A stretch of 64,000 nt of DNA, taken from positions 2,564,501 to 2,628,500 of the forward strand of contig NZ_AP024452.1 of the NCBI RefSeq assembly GCF_016865485.1, written 5' to 3'. The notes beneath the pieces were generated by a model. It was not told the DNA's origin, made no database searches, and worked only from the letters and a program-made list of their open reading frames with translations. Shown one piece after another: positions 17,937-27,298 of the stretch. Position 1 is the stretch's first letter. Each line of letters opens with the position of its first letter. The translations under genes were made by a program, and so were the position numbers. The DNA is from Luteitalea sp. TBR-22 (lineage in GTDB: Bacteria > Acidobacteriota > Vicinamibacteria > Vicinamibacterales > Vicinamibacteraceae).

Positions 17937-17983
17937 TGTTTACGCCGAATTTACAGGGAGGGCCCTTACCTCAGGGATATGAT
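17937..17983 (+). promoter_or_regulatory. Putative promoter of the DUF47-pit operon
   Basis: TTTAC occurs at 17939-17943 and again 11 bases later at 17950-17954 (TGTTTAC GCCG AATTTAC), a Pho-box-like spacing. A good -10 hexamer TATGAT lies at 17978-17983. The 23-base gap between box and -10 is about one repeat longer than in E. coli. The implied leader is about 120 bases. Confidence 0.4.
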
Positions 17984-18111
17984 GGCCTCGCCTTCGCGTG
18001 CCGCGGGGCCTGCGCGACGGTTCTCGTCCATGCGTGTGACGCTCCCGCCCACCTCGGTGCCTCGGTCGTGATCCCCTCGGACCAACCACGCGTGTTCGCC
18101 TAGGAGACGGT

Positions 18112-18732
18112 GTGGCTCGATTCAGCCTGATTCCCAAAGACGGCCGGTTCTTCGACGACTTCATCCAACTGGCCCAGGAGATCAAGAAGGCCTCGGCCGT
18201 GCTCGTCGACATGCTCTCCGGCGACATGCCGCGCTGGGACGCCGCCGACGAACTGAAGGCGCTCGAGCACCAGTGCGACCAGGTCGCCCACGATGCGCTC
18301 CATCGCCTCAACCAGACCTTCGTCACGCCGCTGGACCGCGAGGACATCCACACGCTGATCCTGTACCTGGACAACGTCATGGACATGATGGACGCCGCCG
18401 GTGGCTGCATCCGCCTCTATCGCGTGCAGTCGCTGCGGTACGGCGCCCGCGAACTGGCCGCCATCATCCAGAAGTGCGCCGACCAGATCCTGCTGGCCAC
18501 GCAGAAGCTCGAGAGCCGCCAGGGCATCGACCCCTTCGTGGTCGAGATCAACCGGCTCGAGAACGAGGCCGACCAGATCCATCGCGAGGCCATCGGCCGG
18601 CTGTTCTCCGAGGAGACCAACGCCATCGAGGTCATGAAGTGGAAGGAAATCCTCGACCTGCTCGAGCGGGCCACCGACGAATGCGAGGACGTCGCCAACG
18701 AGATTGAAGGCGTCGTCGTCAAGTACGCCTAG
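18112..18732 (+). CDS. DUF47 family PhoU-like protein
   Basis: A 206-residue all-helical protein of the DUF47 (TIGR00153) family, distantly related to PhoU. It begins 'MARFSLIPKDGRFFDDFIQL' and has the conserved 'TFVTPLDREDIHTLILYLDN' and 'LERATDECEDVANEIEGVVV' helices with acidic metal-binding clusters. These proteins are almost always encoded next to Pit-type permeases and are thought to regulate them. The start is GTG at 18112 with AGGAGA just ahead. The gene ends 15 bases before pit, so the two are one operon. Confidence 0.93.
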   Translation: MARFSLIPKDGRFFDDFIQLAQEIKKASAVLVDMLSGDMPRWDAADELKALEHQCDQVAHDALHRLNQTFVTPLDREDIHTLILYLDNVMDMMDAAGGCIRLYRVQSLRYGARELAAIIQKCADQILLATQKLESRQGIDPFVVEINRLENEADQIHREAIGRLFSEETNAIEVMKWKEILDLLERATDECEDVANEIEGVVVKYA

Positions 18733-18747
18733 GCCACGCCCGCTCTC

Positions 18748-19749
18748 ATGGACGCAGCCCTCCCCGTCGTCATCGTCCTGGTCATCCTGGCGCTGGCGTT
18801 CGACTACATCAACGGCTTCCACGACGCCGCCAACTCCATCGCCACGGTGGTGTCGACGCGCGTCCTGTCGCCCGGCCAGGCGGTCATCTGGGCCGCCTTC
18901 TTCAACTTCGTCGCCGCGTTCGCGTTCGGCACGGCGGTGGCCAAGACCGTCGGCTCCGGCATGGTCGATCTGAAGGTGGTGACCTTCGCCGTGATCGGCG
19001 CAGGGCTGACCGGCGCCATCGTCTGGAACCTGATCACCTGGTACTACGGCCTGCCCACCAGCTCGTCGCACGCCCTGTTCGGCGGCTACGCCGGGGCGGC
19101 CGTGGCCAAGGCCGGGCTGCCAGCCATCATCTGGTCGGGCTGGACCAAGACGCTCATCTTCATCGTCATCGCTCCGACGGTGGGCCTGATGGTCGGCCTC
19201 GGCACGATGACGGCCACCTTCTGGATCTTCCGCCGGACGGCGCCAGCCCGCGTCGACGCGCTGTTCCGCCGGCTGCAGCTGCTGTCGGCGGCCCTCTTCA
19301 GCCTCATGCACGGCGCCAACGACGCCCAGAAGACGATGGGCATCATCACCGGCGTGCTCTTCACCGCCGGCTACATCTCCACCTTCGACGTGCCGTTCTG
19401 GGTGGTCCTGTCGGCGCACCTGGCGATCGGGCTCGGCACGCTGTCGGGTGGCTGGCGCATCGTCAGGACGATGGGCACCAAGATCACCAAGCTGGCGCCG
19501 GTGGGCGGGTTCGCCGCCGAGACCGGAGCGGCCGTGGCCATCCTCATCGCGACGCTCATGGGCGTGGGCATCAGCACCACGCACACGATCACGGGCTCGA
19601 TCGTCGGCGTCGGCGCCACGCGGCGCCTCTCGGCCGTCCGCTGGGGCGTCGCCAGCCGGATCGTGTGGGCGTGGGTGCTCACCATTCCGGCGGCCGCGAC
19701 CGTCGGCGCGGTGACCTACGGCGTACTGAAGGTGGTCGGGGCCGACTGA
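18748..19749 (+). CDS. pit: Inorganic phosphate transporter, Pit family
   Basis: A 333-residue low-affinity phosphate permease. Both copies of the PiT signature are visible: 'FDYINGFHDAANSIATVVST' in the first half and 'LMHGANDAQKTMGIITGVL' in the second, with 'GLPTSSSHALFGGYAGA' and 'GVGISTTHTITGSIVG' as the paired membrane re-entrant motifs. It imports phosphate, or metal-phosphate, driven by a cation gradient. It is co-transcribed with the DUF47 gene and faces a PhoB-like regulator gene. Confidence 0.95.
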   Translation: MDAALPVVIVLVILALAFDYINGFHDAANSIATVVSTRVLSPGQAVIWAAFFNFVAAFAFGTAVAKTVGSGMVDLKVVTFAVIGAGLTGAIVWNLITWYYGLPTSSSHALFGGYAGAAVAKAGLPAIIWSGWTKTLIFIVIAPTVGLMVGLGTMTATFWIFRRTAPARVDALFRRLQLLSAALFSLMHGANDAQKTMGIITGVLFTAGYISTFDVPFWVVLSAHLAIGLGTLSGGWRIVRTMGTKITKLAPVGGFAAETGAAVAILIATLMGVGISTTHTITGSIVGVGATRRLSAVRWGVASRIVWAWVLTIPAAATVGAVTYGVLKVVGAD

Positions 19750-19809
19750 CCGGCCCCGGACGTGACGTGGGCGGTCCGGGCGACCGCGCCTGCACTCACG
19801 CCGCGCCGG

Positions 19810-20520
<711 letters not shown>

Positions 20521-20786
20521 GGCCGGCGACCTGGCGTCGTGGCCCGGCATGGGCGCAGGCGTCACGTCGGACTCCAGGAGCAGGAGGGCAAGCGCTGAGG
20601 AAGGTGCATGCGTGCCATCCACGCTACGGCCGGCCCGTTTCCCGGTCGTGACGGATGCGTAAATTCTGGGTTTCGGGCCTCCGCGTGTCGACATTGCGCA
20701 CTGACCGGGAGCGTCTGCCGCCCGGAGGAGCGTCGGGGCCCTCGTTCGCGTTGAGCAGGCTGGCCGGCTGAGTGTAGAGTCCGCCC

Positions 20787-21890
20787 ATGCACAGCCGTCG
20801 TCGTTTCGTCCGTGAGTGCTCGACCGCGCTTGCCGGCAGCCTGGCGGCCGCAAGGTTCGCCCCTGCGGCGGCTCAGGGGACAGCGCAGGGCGCCGGGTCG
20901 CTGACCGACGTCCCGGGCATTCGAGTGGGACACGCGACCGACCCGCGACGCCCCACCGGGTGCACCGCCATCCTCTTCGACGCGCCGGTGATCGCCGGGG
21001 TGGACTACGACGGATCCGCGCCCGGCGAGATGCTCGGCGTGATGCTGCAACCCGTCAGCCCACTGCAGCACATCCACGGACTGCTGCTCACCGGCGGCGG
21101 CCCGATGGGACTCGAGGCCGTGAGCGGCGTGGTGCGCTACCTCGAACAGCAGAAGGTCGGCTACGACTGGGGCATCCCCAACGTCCGCATCCCGATCGTG
21201 GTCGGGGCGGTGATCGATGACCTCGCGCTGGGCGATGGTCGCATCCGGCCGGATGCGGGCCTGGCCATCCGCGCCTGCGAGGCGGCGACCTCGGCCGCGG
21301 TGGCCGAGGGCAGTGTCGGGGTGGGGGCCGGGGCGACCGTCGGCAAGATGTTTCGCGGCCGCAAGATGGGCGGGATGAAGGGCGGCGTCGGGACGGTCGC
21401 GGTGCGGGCCGGCGACATCGTCGTCGCGGCGCTGAGCGTCGTCAACGCGGCGGGTGACATCCGGGACTGGAGGACGGGACGGATCGTGGCGGGCGCCCGC
21501 AACCTGGACGGCCGCACGTTCGTCGACAGCGCCGCGCAACTGCGACGCGATCTCGAGGCGGTCGGTCCGCGAGCGGAACGCCGCCTCGACGACGAGCCGT
21601 TCCGGGCCACGACGCTCACGGTCATCGCGACCAACGCGGCGCTGGACAAGACCAGCCTCACCAAGCTGGCGATGATGGCCAACACCGGCGCTGCGCGGGC
21701 CATCAACCCGTACCACACCAACGGCGACGGCGATCAGGTGATCACCATCTCGACGGGACGGGTGACGTCGTCGGCCTCGCTGACGGCCATCGGTGCCGTG
21801 GCGGCCGAGGCCGCATCGCACGCCATCCTGCGCGGCGTGGAACAGGCCACCGGCCTCGAGGGGTGGCCGGCCGTGCGCGACCTGCGGTAG
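20787..21890 (+). CDS. P1 family peptidase (DmpA/L-aminopeptidase type), Tat-exported
   Basis: A 367-residue DmpA-family hydrolase, a self-processing N-terminal-nucleophile enzyme that removes N-terminal residues from peptides or beta-peptides. A twin-arginine signal is present ('SRRRFVRECSTALAGSLAAA'). The family start 'DVPGIRVGHATDPRRPTGCT' and glycine-rich 'LLLTGGGPMGLEAVSGVVRY' are clear. The self-cleavage region is probably 'RATTLTVIATNAALDK', with threonine in place of the usual serine, followed by 'ANTGAARAINPYHTNGDGD'. TAGAGT lies exactly six bases before the ATG, so the mRNA is probably leaderless. Confidence 0.9.
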   Translation: MHSRRRFVRECSTALAGSLAAARFAPAAAQGTAQGAGSLTDVPGIRVGHATDPRRPTGCTAILFDAPVIAGVDYDGSAPGEMLGVMLQPVSPLQHIHGLLLTGGGPMGLEAVSGVVRYLEQQKVGYDWGIPNVRIPIVVGAVIDDLALGDGRIRPDAGLAIRACEAATSAAVAEGSVGVGAGATVGKMFRGRKMGGMKGGVGTVAVRAGDIVVAALSVVNAAGDIRDWRTGRIVAGARNLDGRTFVDSAAQLRRDLEAVGPRAERRLDDEPFRATTLTVIATNAALDKTSLTKLAMMANTGAARAINPYHTNGDGDQVITISTGRVTSSASLTAIGAVAAEAASHAILRGVEQATGLEGWPAVRDLR

Positions 21891-21971
21891 CGGCCGCGCC
21901 GGCTCGACGAGGCGTCACGCGTGACGTGTCGCGCGCAGGGGCAGCCCTGGTCGCGGCTATCATGGGGCGTC

Positions 21972-23153
21972 GTGCCCATCGCGTCAGACGTCCTCGGCCA
22001 GCCGCTGCCCTTTCGAGAGAACCGGTTCCGCCGCGCCTTCCTGCTGATCTTCGTGCTGGGGATCACGGTCGTGTTCCTCGGCATGATCCGCAGCTTCCTG
22101 CTGACGATCCTGCTGGCGGCGATCTTCGCGGGGCTTGCCTATCCGCTGTTCCAGCGGTTGGTCGGCGTCCTTCGCGGCCGACGTCCGCTGGCCGCCGCGG
22201 CAACGCTGCTCGTCGGCGTGATCGTCGTCGCGGCGCCGCTGGGGCTCGTGGCCTACATGGTGACCACGGAAGCCATCCGGCTCAGCGCCAGCGTCCGGCC
22301 GTGGATCGAGCGCGTCTCGTCGCAGCCGAGCATGCTCGGGCCGGTGCTGGAGCGCATGCCCTACGGGGAGTACTTCGAGCCCTACCGTGAGGAGATCCTG
22401 CAGAAGGCAGGGCAGTGGGCGGCCAGCGCGGGCGGGTTCGTGGTGTCGTCGCTCTCGGACACGACACTCGGCACGGTGTCGGCCCTGTTCAACTTCTTCA
22501 TCCTGCTCTACACCGTGTTCTTCCTCCTGCTTGACGGCCCGGACCTGCTCCAGGCGATGCGCCGGTTCCTGCCGTTGCGCGAGGGCGAGCGAGACCTTCT
22601 TCTCGACAAGTTCGTGTCGGTGACGCGCGCCACCCTCAAGGGCACGCTGGTGATCGGCCTGGTCCAGGGGACGACGGCCGGTATCGCCTTCTGGGTGGCT
22701 GGCGTCGAGCATGCGTCGTTCTGGGGCGCGATCATGGTCGTGCTGTCGGTGATCCCGATGCTGGGCGGCGCCCTCGTGTGGGTGCCGACCTGCCTGTACC
22801 TGGGGCTGACGGGCGACTGGGGACGCGCGGTGATGCTGGCGGCGTTCTGCGGCCTCGTGGTCGGATCGATCGACAACGTGCTCCGCCCGCGGCTGGTCGG
22901 TCGTGACACGGAGATGCACGACCTCATGATCCTGTTCTCGACGCTCGGCGGGATCATGATGTTCGGCGCCCTCGGGTTCATCATCGGCCCGATCATCGCG
23001 GCGCTGTTCCAGACGTCGTGGGAGCTGTTCGGCCTGGCCTTTGCCGACAATCTGCCGTCGGTGCCCGCCGAAGCCTCCGTCGCGCCCGTGATCGCCACGA
23101 CGGAAGGCGAGGTGCAGGTGCTCGACCCCGACGACGTGCACCTGTCGGAGTAG
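21972..23153 (+). CDS. AI-2E family transporter
   Basis: A 393-residue membrane protein of the AI-2E/PerM family with about eight helices: paired N-terminal helices ('AFLLIFVLGITVVFLGMI', 'LAAAATLLVGVIVVAAPLG'), a long soluble section around residues 90-170, and the conserved C-terminal 'ALGFIIGPIIAALFQT' helix. Family members export AI-2 or act as Na+/H+ antiporters; the substrate here is not known. The tail is acidic ('VQVLDPDDVHLSE'). Start at GTG 21972 is preferred because TATCAT lies eight bases ahead; an in-frame GTG at 21921 would add 17 unlikely residues. Confidence 0.85.
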   Translation: MPIASDVLGQPLPFRENRFRRAFLLIFVLGITVVFLGMIRSFLLTILLAAIFAGLAYPLFQRLVGVLRGRRPLAAAATLLVGVIVVAAPLGLVAYMVTTEAIRLSASVRPWIERVSSQPSMLGPVLERMPYGEYFEPYREEILQKAGQWAASAGGFVVSSLSDTTLGTVSALFNFFILLYTVFFLLLDGPDLLQAMRRFLPLREGERDLLLDKFVSVTRATLKGTLVIGLVQGTTAGIAFWVAGVEHASFWGAIMVVLSVIPMLGGALVWVPTCLYLGLTGDWGRAVMLAAFCGLVVGSIDNVLRPRLVGRDTEMHDLMILFSTLGGIMMFGALGFIIGPIIAALFQTSWELFGLAFADNLPSVPAEASVAPVIATTEGEVQVLDPDDVHLSE

Positions 23154-23163
23154 CCGACGGGAT

Positions 23164-24942
23164 CTAGCCGCGCACGGGCGAGCCGCATCCTGCGAGGCGT
23201 CGCAGCGCGTCGGCCCCCACCGGCGCGTCGGCATGCATCGCGACACAGGCCGTCCGTGGCGCATGCCGTTGGACCACTTCCTCGATCCAGGGCACCTCGC
23301 GGGCCGCTCGTTGGCGAAGCAGCGGGTCGTGCACGCCGGGCGTGACGGCGAGGCTCTGGTTCACCACCCACGCGAAGGGCGCGATGCCGGCGCGCGCCAG
23401 GTCGGCCTGCAGGTGCGCCGCCTCGTGCACCGGCGTCGCCTCGGGCAGCGTGACGAGCAGCACGCGGCTGAACTGCGGGTCGCGCAGTCGGGGCAGCAAC
23501 TGGCCAACGGCCTCTGGCAGCGTTCCGGTGCTGGCGCGCGCCACCTCGCGGTGGTAGGCCTCGGCGGCGTCGAGCAGGAGCAACGTGTGCCCGGTCGGCG
23601 CCGTGTCGAGCACGACGAAGCCCCTCGTCCCGGCGTCGACGGCGCGCGCGAAGGCGCGAAACACCGCGATCTCCTCGGTGCAGGGCGACCGCAGGTCCTC
23701 CTCGAGCAGGGCGCGTCCCTCGACATCGAGTCCGGCGCCGGCGGTGGCCAGCACCTCGGCGGTGTAGGCGCGCGTTTCTGCGACGGGATCGATCCGCGTC
23801 ACGTGCAGGCGCGGGACCGCTTCGCCGATCGTCGCGGCGACGTGTGCGGCGGGATCGGTCGTCGTCAGGTGCACCTCGTGCCCGCGATCGGCGAGGCGTA
23901 CGGCAATCGCCGCGGCAATCGTCGTCTTGCCCACCCCGCCCTTGCCCATCGTGAAGACCACGCCGCGTCCGGTGGCGGCAATCGACTCGACGAGTTCGTC
24001 CAGCGGGTCGGCGTCCACGTCGGGCGTCGCCGGGGCAACCGGGAGGCCCTGGGCCTGGCCGAAGGCGCGCAGGCCGTCGATGCCCATGGGCGCGATGCCG
24101 CTCAGCGCGATTTCGAGTCGCGGCAGCCCGCTGAGAGCGTCGGGCAGCCTCGCGATCGATGCCCGGCCGCGTTGCTCGAGTGCCACGGCGAGCGCATCGC
24201 TCGGGTCGGTGGCCCGGAACAGGCCGTTGACCACGAGCCTCTGCGCGCCGATGCCCAGGGCGCGCAACTCGGTGCTCGTGCGGGCGGCCTCGGCCACGGG
24301 TGAGGCGTCGGGGCGGGTGACCAGCACCATGGTGGTGGTCGCGGCGTCCTGCAAGGCGTCGAGGCTGCGCCGGTAGGCGTCGACGCGCCCCTGCAGGCCC
24401 GCGAGCGGACCGAGGCACGACGTGCCCGTGGTGTTGGTGTCGATGAACCCGGTCCACGCGGCCGGCAAGGCCAGCAGCCGGAGGGTGTGTCCGGTCGGAG
24501 CCGTGTCGAAGACCACGTGATCGGCAGTCGCTGCCGGCCCGCCACCGGCCAGCAGGGCCGTGAAGGCGTCGAACGCGGCAATCTCCAGCGTGCAGGCACC
24601 GGAGAGTTGCTCCTCGATCCGGGCCACCGCCGATGCCGGCAGCACCCCCCGATACGGACCCACGACACGCTCGCGATAGGCGTGCGCGGCGGCCTCCGGG
24701 TCGATGTTCAGGGCCTGCAGCCCGCGCACCCCCGCAACGTCGCGCGGCGTGCCGTCGAGGGCCGTGCCGAGCACCTCGTCGAGGTTCGACGCCGGGTCGG
24801 TGGATACGAGCAGCACCCGCTTGCCGGCGTCGGCGAGGCGCACCGCCGTGGCGCACGCCACCGACGTCTTGCCGACGCCTCCCTTGCCGGTGAAGAACAG
24901 GATGCGTGTCGCCCCGGTCGCCAGCGCGTCGAGCGGAGACAT
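23164..24942 (-). CDS. arsA: Arsenite-activated ATPase ArsA
   Basis: A 592-residue tandem ATPase with two homologous halves. Each has a deviant Walker A ('GKGGVGKTSVACATAVRLAD' and 'MGKGGVGKTTIAAAIAVRL') and the signal-transduction 'VFDTAPTGHTLRLL' / 'VLDTAPTGHTLLLL'. The three As(III)-binding cysteines of the E. coli enzyme have counterparts in 'LSGACTLEIAAFDAF', 'TTGTSCLGPLAGL' and 'LRSPCTEEIAVFRAF'. ArsA drives arsenite efflux through ArsB. The ATG overlaps the arsD stop by one base (TGATG). No ArsB or Acr3 pump gene is in the window. Confidence 0.95.
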   Translation of the reverse strand: MSPLDALATGATRILFFTGKGGVGKTSVACATAVRLADAGKRVLLVSTDPASNLDEVLGTALDGTPRDVAGVRGLQALNIDPEAAAHAYRERVVGPYRGVLPASAVARIEEQLSGACTLEIAAFDAFTALLAGGGPAATADHVVFDTAPTGHTLRLLALPAAWTGFIDTNTTGTSCLGPLAGLQGRVDAYRRSLDALQDAATTTMVLVTRPDASPVAEAARTSTELRALGIGAQRLVVNGLFRATDPSDALAVALEQRGRASIARLPDALSGLPRLEIALSGIAPMGIDGLRAFGQAQGLPVAPATPDVDADPLDELVESIAATGRGVVFTMGKGGVGKTTIAAAIAVRLADRGHEVHLTTTDPAAHVAATIGEAVPRLHVTRIDPVAETRAYTAEVLATAGAGLDVEGRALLEEDLRSPCTEEIAVFRAFARAVDAGTRGFVVLDTAPTGHTLLLLDAAEAYHREVARASTGTLPEAVGQLLPRLRDPQFSRVLLVTLPEATPVHEAAHLQADLARAGIAPFAWVVNQSLAVTPGVHDPLLRQRAAREVPWIEEVVQRHAPRTACVAMHADAPVGADALRRLAGCGSPVRG

Positions 24943-25325
24943 CAGCAGCAGCCCGAGCCCGGCGTGCAGCCGTTGCCGACCATCGACAGCTTGAGACGCG
25001 GCTTGGCGGTCGAGGCCGCCGGCGCGAGACCGGCAGCCCGGGCCAGCGCCTCCCGTCGCGGATAGGCGCCTCGCTGCAGCACCTCGCCGTTCACCAGGAC
25101 GACGGGCAGGCACGCCTCGCCTTCGAGCGAGAGCAGCTCCTTGACGACGGCCGTGCTGACGAAGTCCTGCGGCGCCTGCGCGAGGTTGTGACGTACCACC
25201 TCCACGCCCTGCTGGCCGAGCCACTGCACGTCGGCCGCGAACGCCGCGAGCAACGGGTCCACCGACGGCCCACAGACGCCGGACGAGCAGCAGAGAGGTG
25301 GGTCGAAGACGTCGATGCGGGTCAT
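24942..25325 (-). CDS. arsD: Arsenic metallochaperone ArsD
   Basis: A 127-residue ArsD, which hands arsenite to ArsA. The essential cysteine cluster matches Cys12-Cys13-Cys18 of the E. coli protein: 'FDPPLCCSSGVCGPSVDP'. A thioredoxin-like core follows ('VEVVRHNLAQAPQDFVSTAV', 'CLPVVLVNGEVLQRGAYP'). The C-terminus ends with another cysteine set ('NGCTPGSGCC'), as in long ArsD forms. The start overlaps arsC by four bases. Confidence 0.95.
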   Translation of the reverse strand: MTRIDVFDPPLCCSSGVCGPSVDPLLAAFAADVQWLGQQGVEVVRHNLAQAPQDFVSTAVVKELLSLEGEACLPVVLVNGEVLQRGAYPRREALARAAGLAPAASTAKPRLKLSMVGNGCTPGSGCC

Positions 25326-25753
25326 GCCTGCGCTCCTTCGGGGCGCGCCCAGCCCTTGCGGGCGAGCAGCGCCTGCACGCGACGCGCGATGTCGTCACGG
25401 ATGACGCGGACCTCCTCCATGGGACGGTCCTTGGGGTCCTGCAGCGGCCAGTCGTCGCGCTCGAGGCCGGGCACGTGGGGGCAGGCCTCGCCGCAGCCCA
25501 TCGTGATCAGCATCGCGGCGCCTGCCGCGAGGTCGTCGGTGAGCAACTGCGGCTGCGCGCCCGACAGGTCGACGCCGAGTTCGTGCATCGCATCGACCAC
25601 GACCGGATGGACGCGCGGCCCCGGCGCCGTGCCGGCGGAGACGCCCCTGGCCCGGGTCGGATCGGCCGCGAGGTTGAACATCGCCGCCGCCATCTGCGAA
25701 CGGCCGGCGTTGTGGATGCACGCAAAGATCACGCGCGCAGGGGCAGTGCTCAT
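25322..25753 (-). CDS. arsC: Arsenate reductase, thioredoxin-coupled type
   Basis: A 143-residue arsenate reductase built on the low-molecular-weight phosphatase fold. The P-loop is 'FACIHNAGRSQMAAAMFNL' with the catalytic cysteine first, and the disulfide-relay cysteines are in 'ITMGCGEACPHVPGLERDDW'. Spacing fits the B. subtilis/S. aureus type, which is regenerated by thioredoxin. It reduces As(V) to As(III) for methylation or efflux. It overlaps arsR and arsD by four bases each, so arsR-C-D-A is one operon. Confidence 0.95.
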   Translation of the reverse strand: MSTAPARVIFACIHNAGRSQMAAAMFNLAADPTRARGVSAGTAPGPRVHPVVVDAMHELGVDLSGAQPQLLTDDLAAGAAMLITMGCGEACPHVPGLERDDWPLQDPKDRPMEEVRVIRDDIARRVQALLARKGWARPEGAQA

Positions 25754-26205
25754 GGAGTCAGCCTCGGCGAGGAGGAGCGACGCGTGCGTGGCGTCGCGGT
25801 CGGTTCGGGGGGCGCGCAGCAGCCGGCGACGCGGGAGACCATCGTCGTCACGGGGCGGCCCGTGGTGCGTGCGAGTTGACGACCGTCAGCCACCGGTTCA
25901 GGGCAGTGGCCGACGGCGTGCAGCACGGCGTCGAGCGCGTGGCGCACCTGCGGCGCGAGGCTGTCGGCCACGCGGTAGTGCACCCACAGGCCGGCTCGCC
26001 GGGTCTGCACCAGCCCGGTGCGCCGCAGGTAGGCGAGGTGGCGCGACGCGGTGGGCTGTGGAATGTCGAGGCTTTCGTGGATGTGACACACGCAGATCTC
26101 GCCGTCGGCCAGGAGCGAGAGGATGCGCAGGCGCGTCGGGTCGGCCAACGCGGCGCAGACCTCGGCGATGTCGGTGACGGCGGTGGAACTTCGGGGCTGC
26201 GGCAT
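25750..26205 (-). CDS. arsR: Arsenical resistance repressor ArsR
   Basis: A 151-residue ArsR/SmtB winged-helix repressor that leaves its operator when As(III) binds. The helix-turn-helix is 'IPQPTASRHLAYLRRTGLVQ' and the metal site is 'GEICVCHIHESL', the ELCVCDL motif of classical ArsR with both cysteines kept. A C-terminal extension carries another Cys pair ('VAGCCAPPEP'). It is first in arsR-C-D-A and divergent from arsM. A palindromic operator lies between. Start ATG 26205. Confidence 0.93.
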   Translation of the reverse strand: MPQPRSSTAVTDIAEVCAALADPTRLRILSLLADGEICVCHIHESLDIPQPTASRHLAYLRRTGLVQTRRAGLWVHYRVADSLAPQVRHALDAVLHAVGHCPEPVADGRQLARTTGRPVTTMVSRVAGCCAPPEPTATPRTRRSSSPRLTP

Positions 26206-26225
26206 GCGTCGATGTCCTGCGAAGT

Positions 26226-26293
26226 GTATTCGCGTTGACAAATATACGTCCACGCGGATACAGTGTCCATAGTGTATTCGCATTGGCGAATAC
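26226..26293. promoter_or_regulatory. ars operators and divergent promoter region
   Basis: A perfect palindrome at 26274-26293, GTATTCGC-ATTG-GCGAATAC (8-base arms, 4-base centre). A degenerate copy lies 48 bases away at 26226-26245, GTATTCGC-GTTG-ACAAATAT, with the left arm identical. TTGACA at 26235-26240 is a good -35 for the plus strand (arsM side), with TACAGT 18 bases on. TACACT on the minus strand (26228-26223) could be the arsR -10. Both lie within or between the operator copies, as expected for ArsR repression in both directions. Confidence 0.75.
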
Positions 26294-26301
26294 GTCGACG
26301 C

Positions 26302-26322
26302 GAACGCCGAACGCCGAACGCC
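26302..26322. repeat. 7-base repeat array (GAACGCC x3)
   Basis: Three exact GAACGCC heptads, followed by the degenerate unit GGACGGT, in the arsR-arsM gap just after the operator. Confidence 0.75.
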
Positions 26323-26429
26323 GGACGGTCGGCGTGAAGGTCGACCGCCGCGTCGGGCAGCCAACCTCGCTCCCGCACTCGTGGCCGTCGACGTTCATGT
26401 CGACGGTCAGGGGCGTCGTCGGTGTCGCA

Positions 26430-26456
26430 TGACGCGTAACGCGTGACGCGTGACGG
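26430..26456. repeat. 7-base repeat array (TRACGCG type)
   Basis: TGACGCG, TAACGCG, TGACGCG and TGACGGC in phase, about 30 bases before arsM. Confidence 0.7.
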
Positions 26457-26485
26457 CGATCGCGGTAGCAAGGCCTGGAGGGGTC

Positions 26486-27298
26486 ATGACCGACATCAGG
26501 GCAGTGGTGCAGGAGAGATACGGGAAGTTCGCGGCGTCGGTGGAGCAGCCGGGGCCGACCTCCGGATGTTGCGGCACGACCGGGTGCTGCGACGACCCGA
26601 TCACGGGCGGGCTCTATTCGCCCGAGGAGATCGGCGCGATTCCCCCGGAGGCGCTGCAGGCGTCGCTGGGATGCGGCAACCCGACCGCCCTGATCGACCT
26701 GGCACCGGGCCAGGTGGTGCTCGACCTCGGGTCGGGCGGCGGGATCGACGTGCTGCTCTCCGCGCGCCGCGTCGGCCCGACGGGCAAGGCCTACGGGCTC
26801 GACATGACCGGCGACATGCTCGCCCTGGCCCGACGCAACCAGGCCCGTGCCGGGATCACCAACGCGGAGTTCCTCGAGGGCACCATCGAGGCCATCCCGC
26901 TGCCCGACGCGTCGGTCGACGTGATCATCTCCAATTGCGTCATCAACCTGTCGGCCGACAAGCCGCGCGTCCTGCACGAGGCCTTCCGCGTGCTGAAGCC
27001 GGGCGGCCGCTTCGCCGTCTCCGACGTGCTCGTGCGCGGCGACGTGCCTGCCGATGTCCGGCACAACATGGGCCTGTGGGTGGGCTGCATCGCCGGCGCC
27101 CTGACCGAGGACGAATACATCGGCGGACTGCGCGCCGCGGGCTTCGAGGAGGTCTCGGTCGAACCGTGGCGCGAGTACGCGGCCGCAGATGCCGAGGCCT
27201 ACTTCCGCGACGCCGGCCAGGCCGTGGGCGACCTCACCGCGGCCGACGGGCGCTTCTTCAGCGGGTTCGTGCGGGCCCGCAAGCCGCTGGCGCGATGA
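26486..27298 (+). CDS. arsM: Arsenite S-adenosylmethionine methyltransferase
   Basis: A 270-residue ArsM, which adds methyl groups to As(III) to make methylated and volatile arsenic species. The SAM site is 'VVLDLGSGGGIDVLLSARRV'. Conserved As(III)-binding cysteines are visible in 'ASLGCGNPTALIDL', 'IISNCVINLSADKPRVL' and 'GLWVGCIAGALTEDEY', with another cluster at the N-terminus ('SGCCGTTGCCDDP'). The start ATG 26486 has a strong GGAGGGG. It is the first gene on the right side of the divergent ars promoter and overlaps arsN2 by four bases. Confidence 0.95.
   Translation: MTDIRAVVQERYGKFAASVEQPGPTSGCCGTTGCCDDPITGGLYSPEEIGAIPPEALQASLGCGNPTALIDLAPGQVVLDLGSGGGIDVLLSARRVGPTGKAYGLDMTGDMLALARRNQARAGITNAEFLEGTIEAIPLPDASVDVIISNCVINLSADKPRVLHEAFRVLKPGGRFAVSDVLVRGDVPADVRHNMGLWVGCIAGALTEDEYIGGLRAAGFEEVSVEPWREYAAADAEAYFRDAGQAVGDLTAADGRFFSGFVRARKPLAR

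Noticed and set aside
21972-23153. The AI-2E family protein as the missing arsenite pump
   Set aside because: It belongs to a different family, is on the opposite strand convergent with arsA, and has its own promoter-like TATCAT.
22508-24856. 782-codon minus-strand frame overlapping the AI-2E transporter and arsA
   Set aside because: Composition is Arg/Gly/Ala-rich and it crosses two well-supported genes in another frame.
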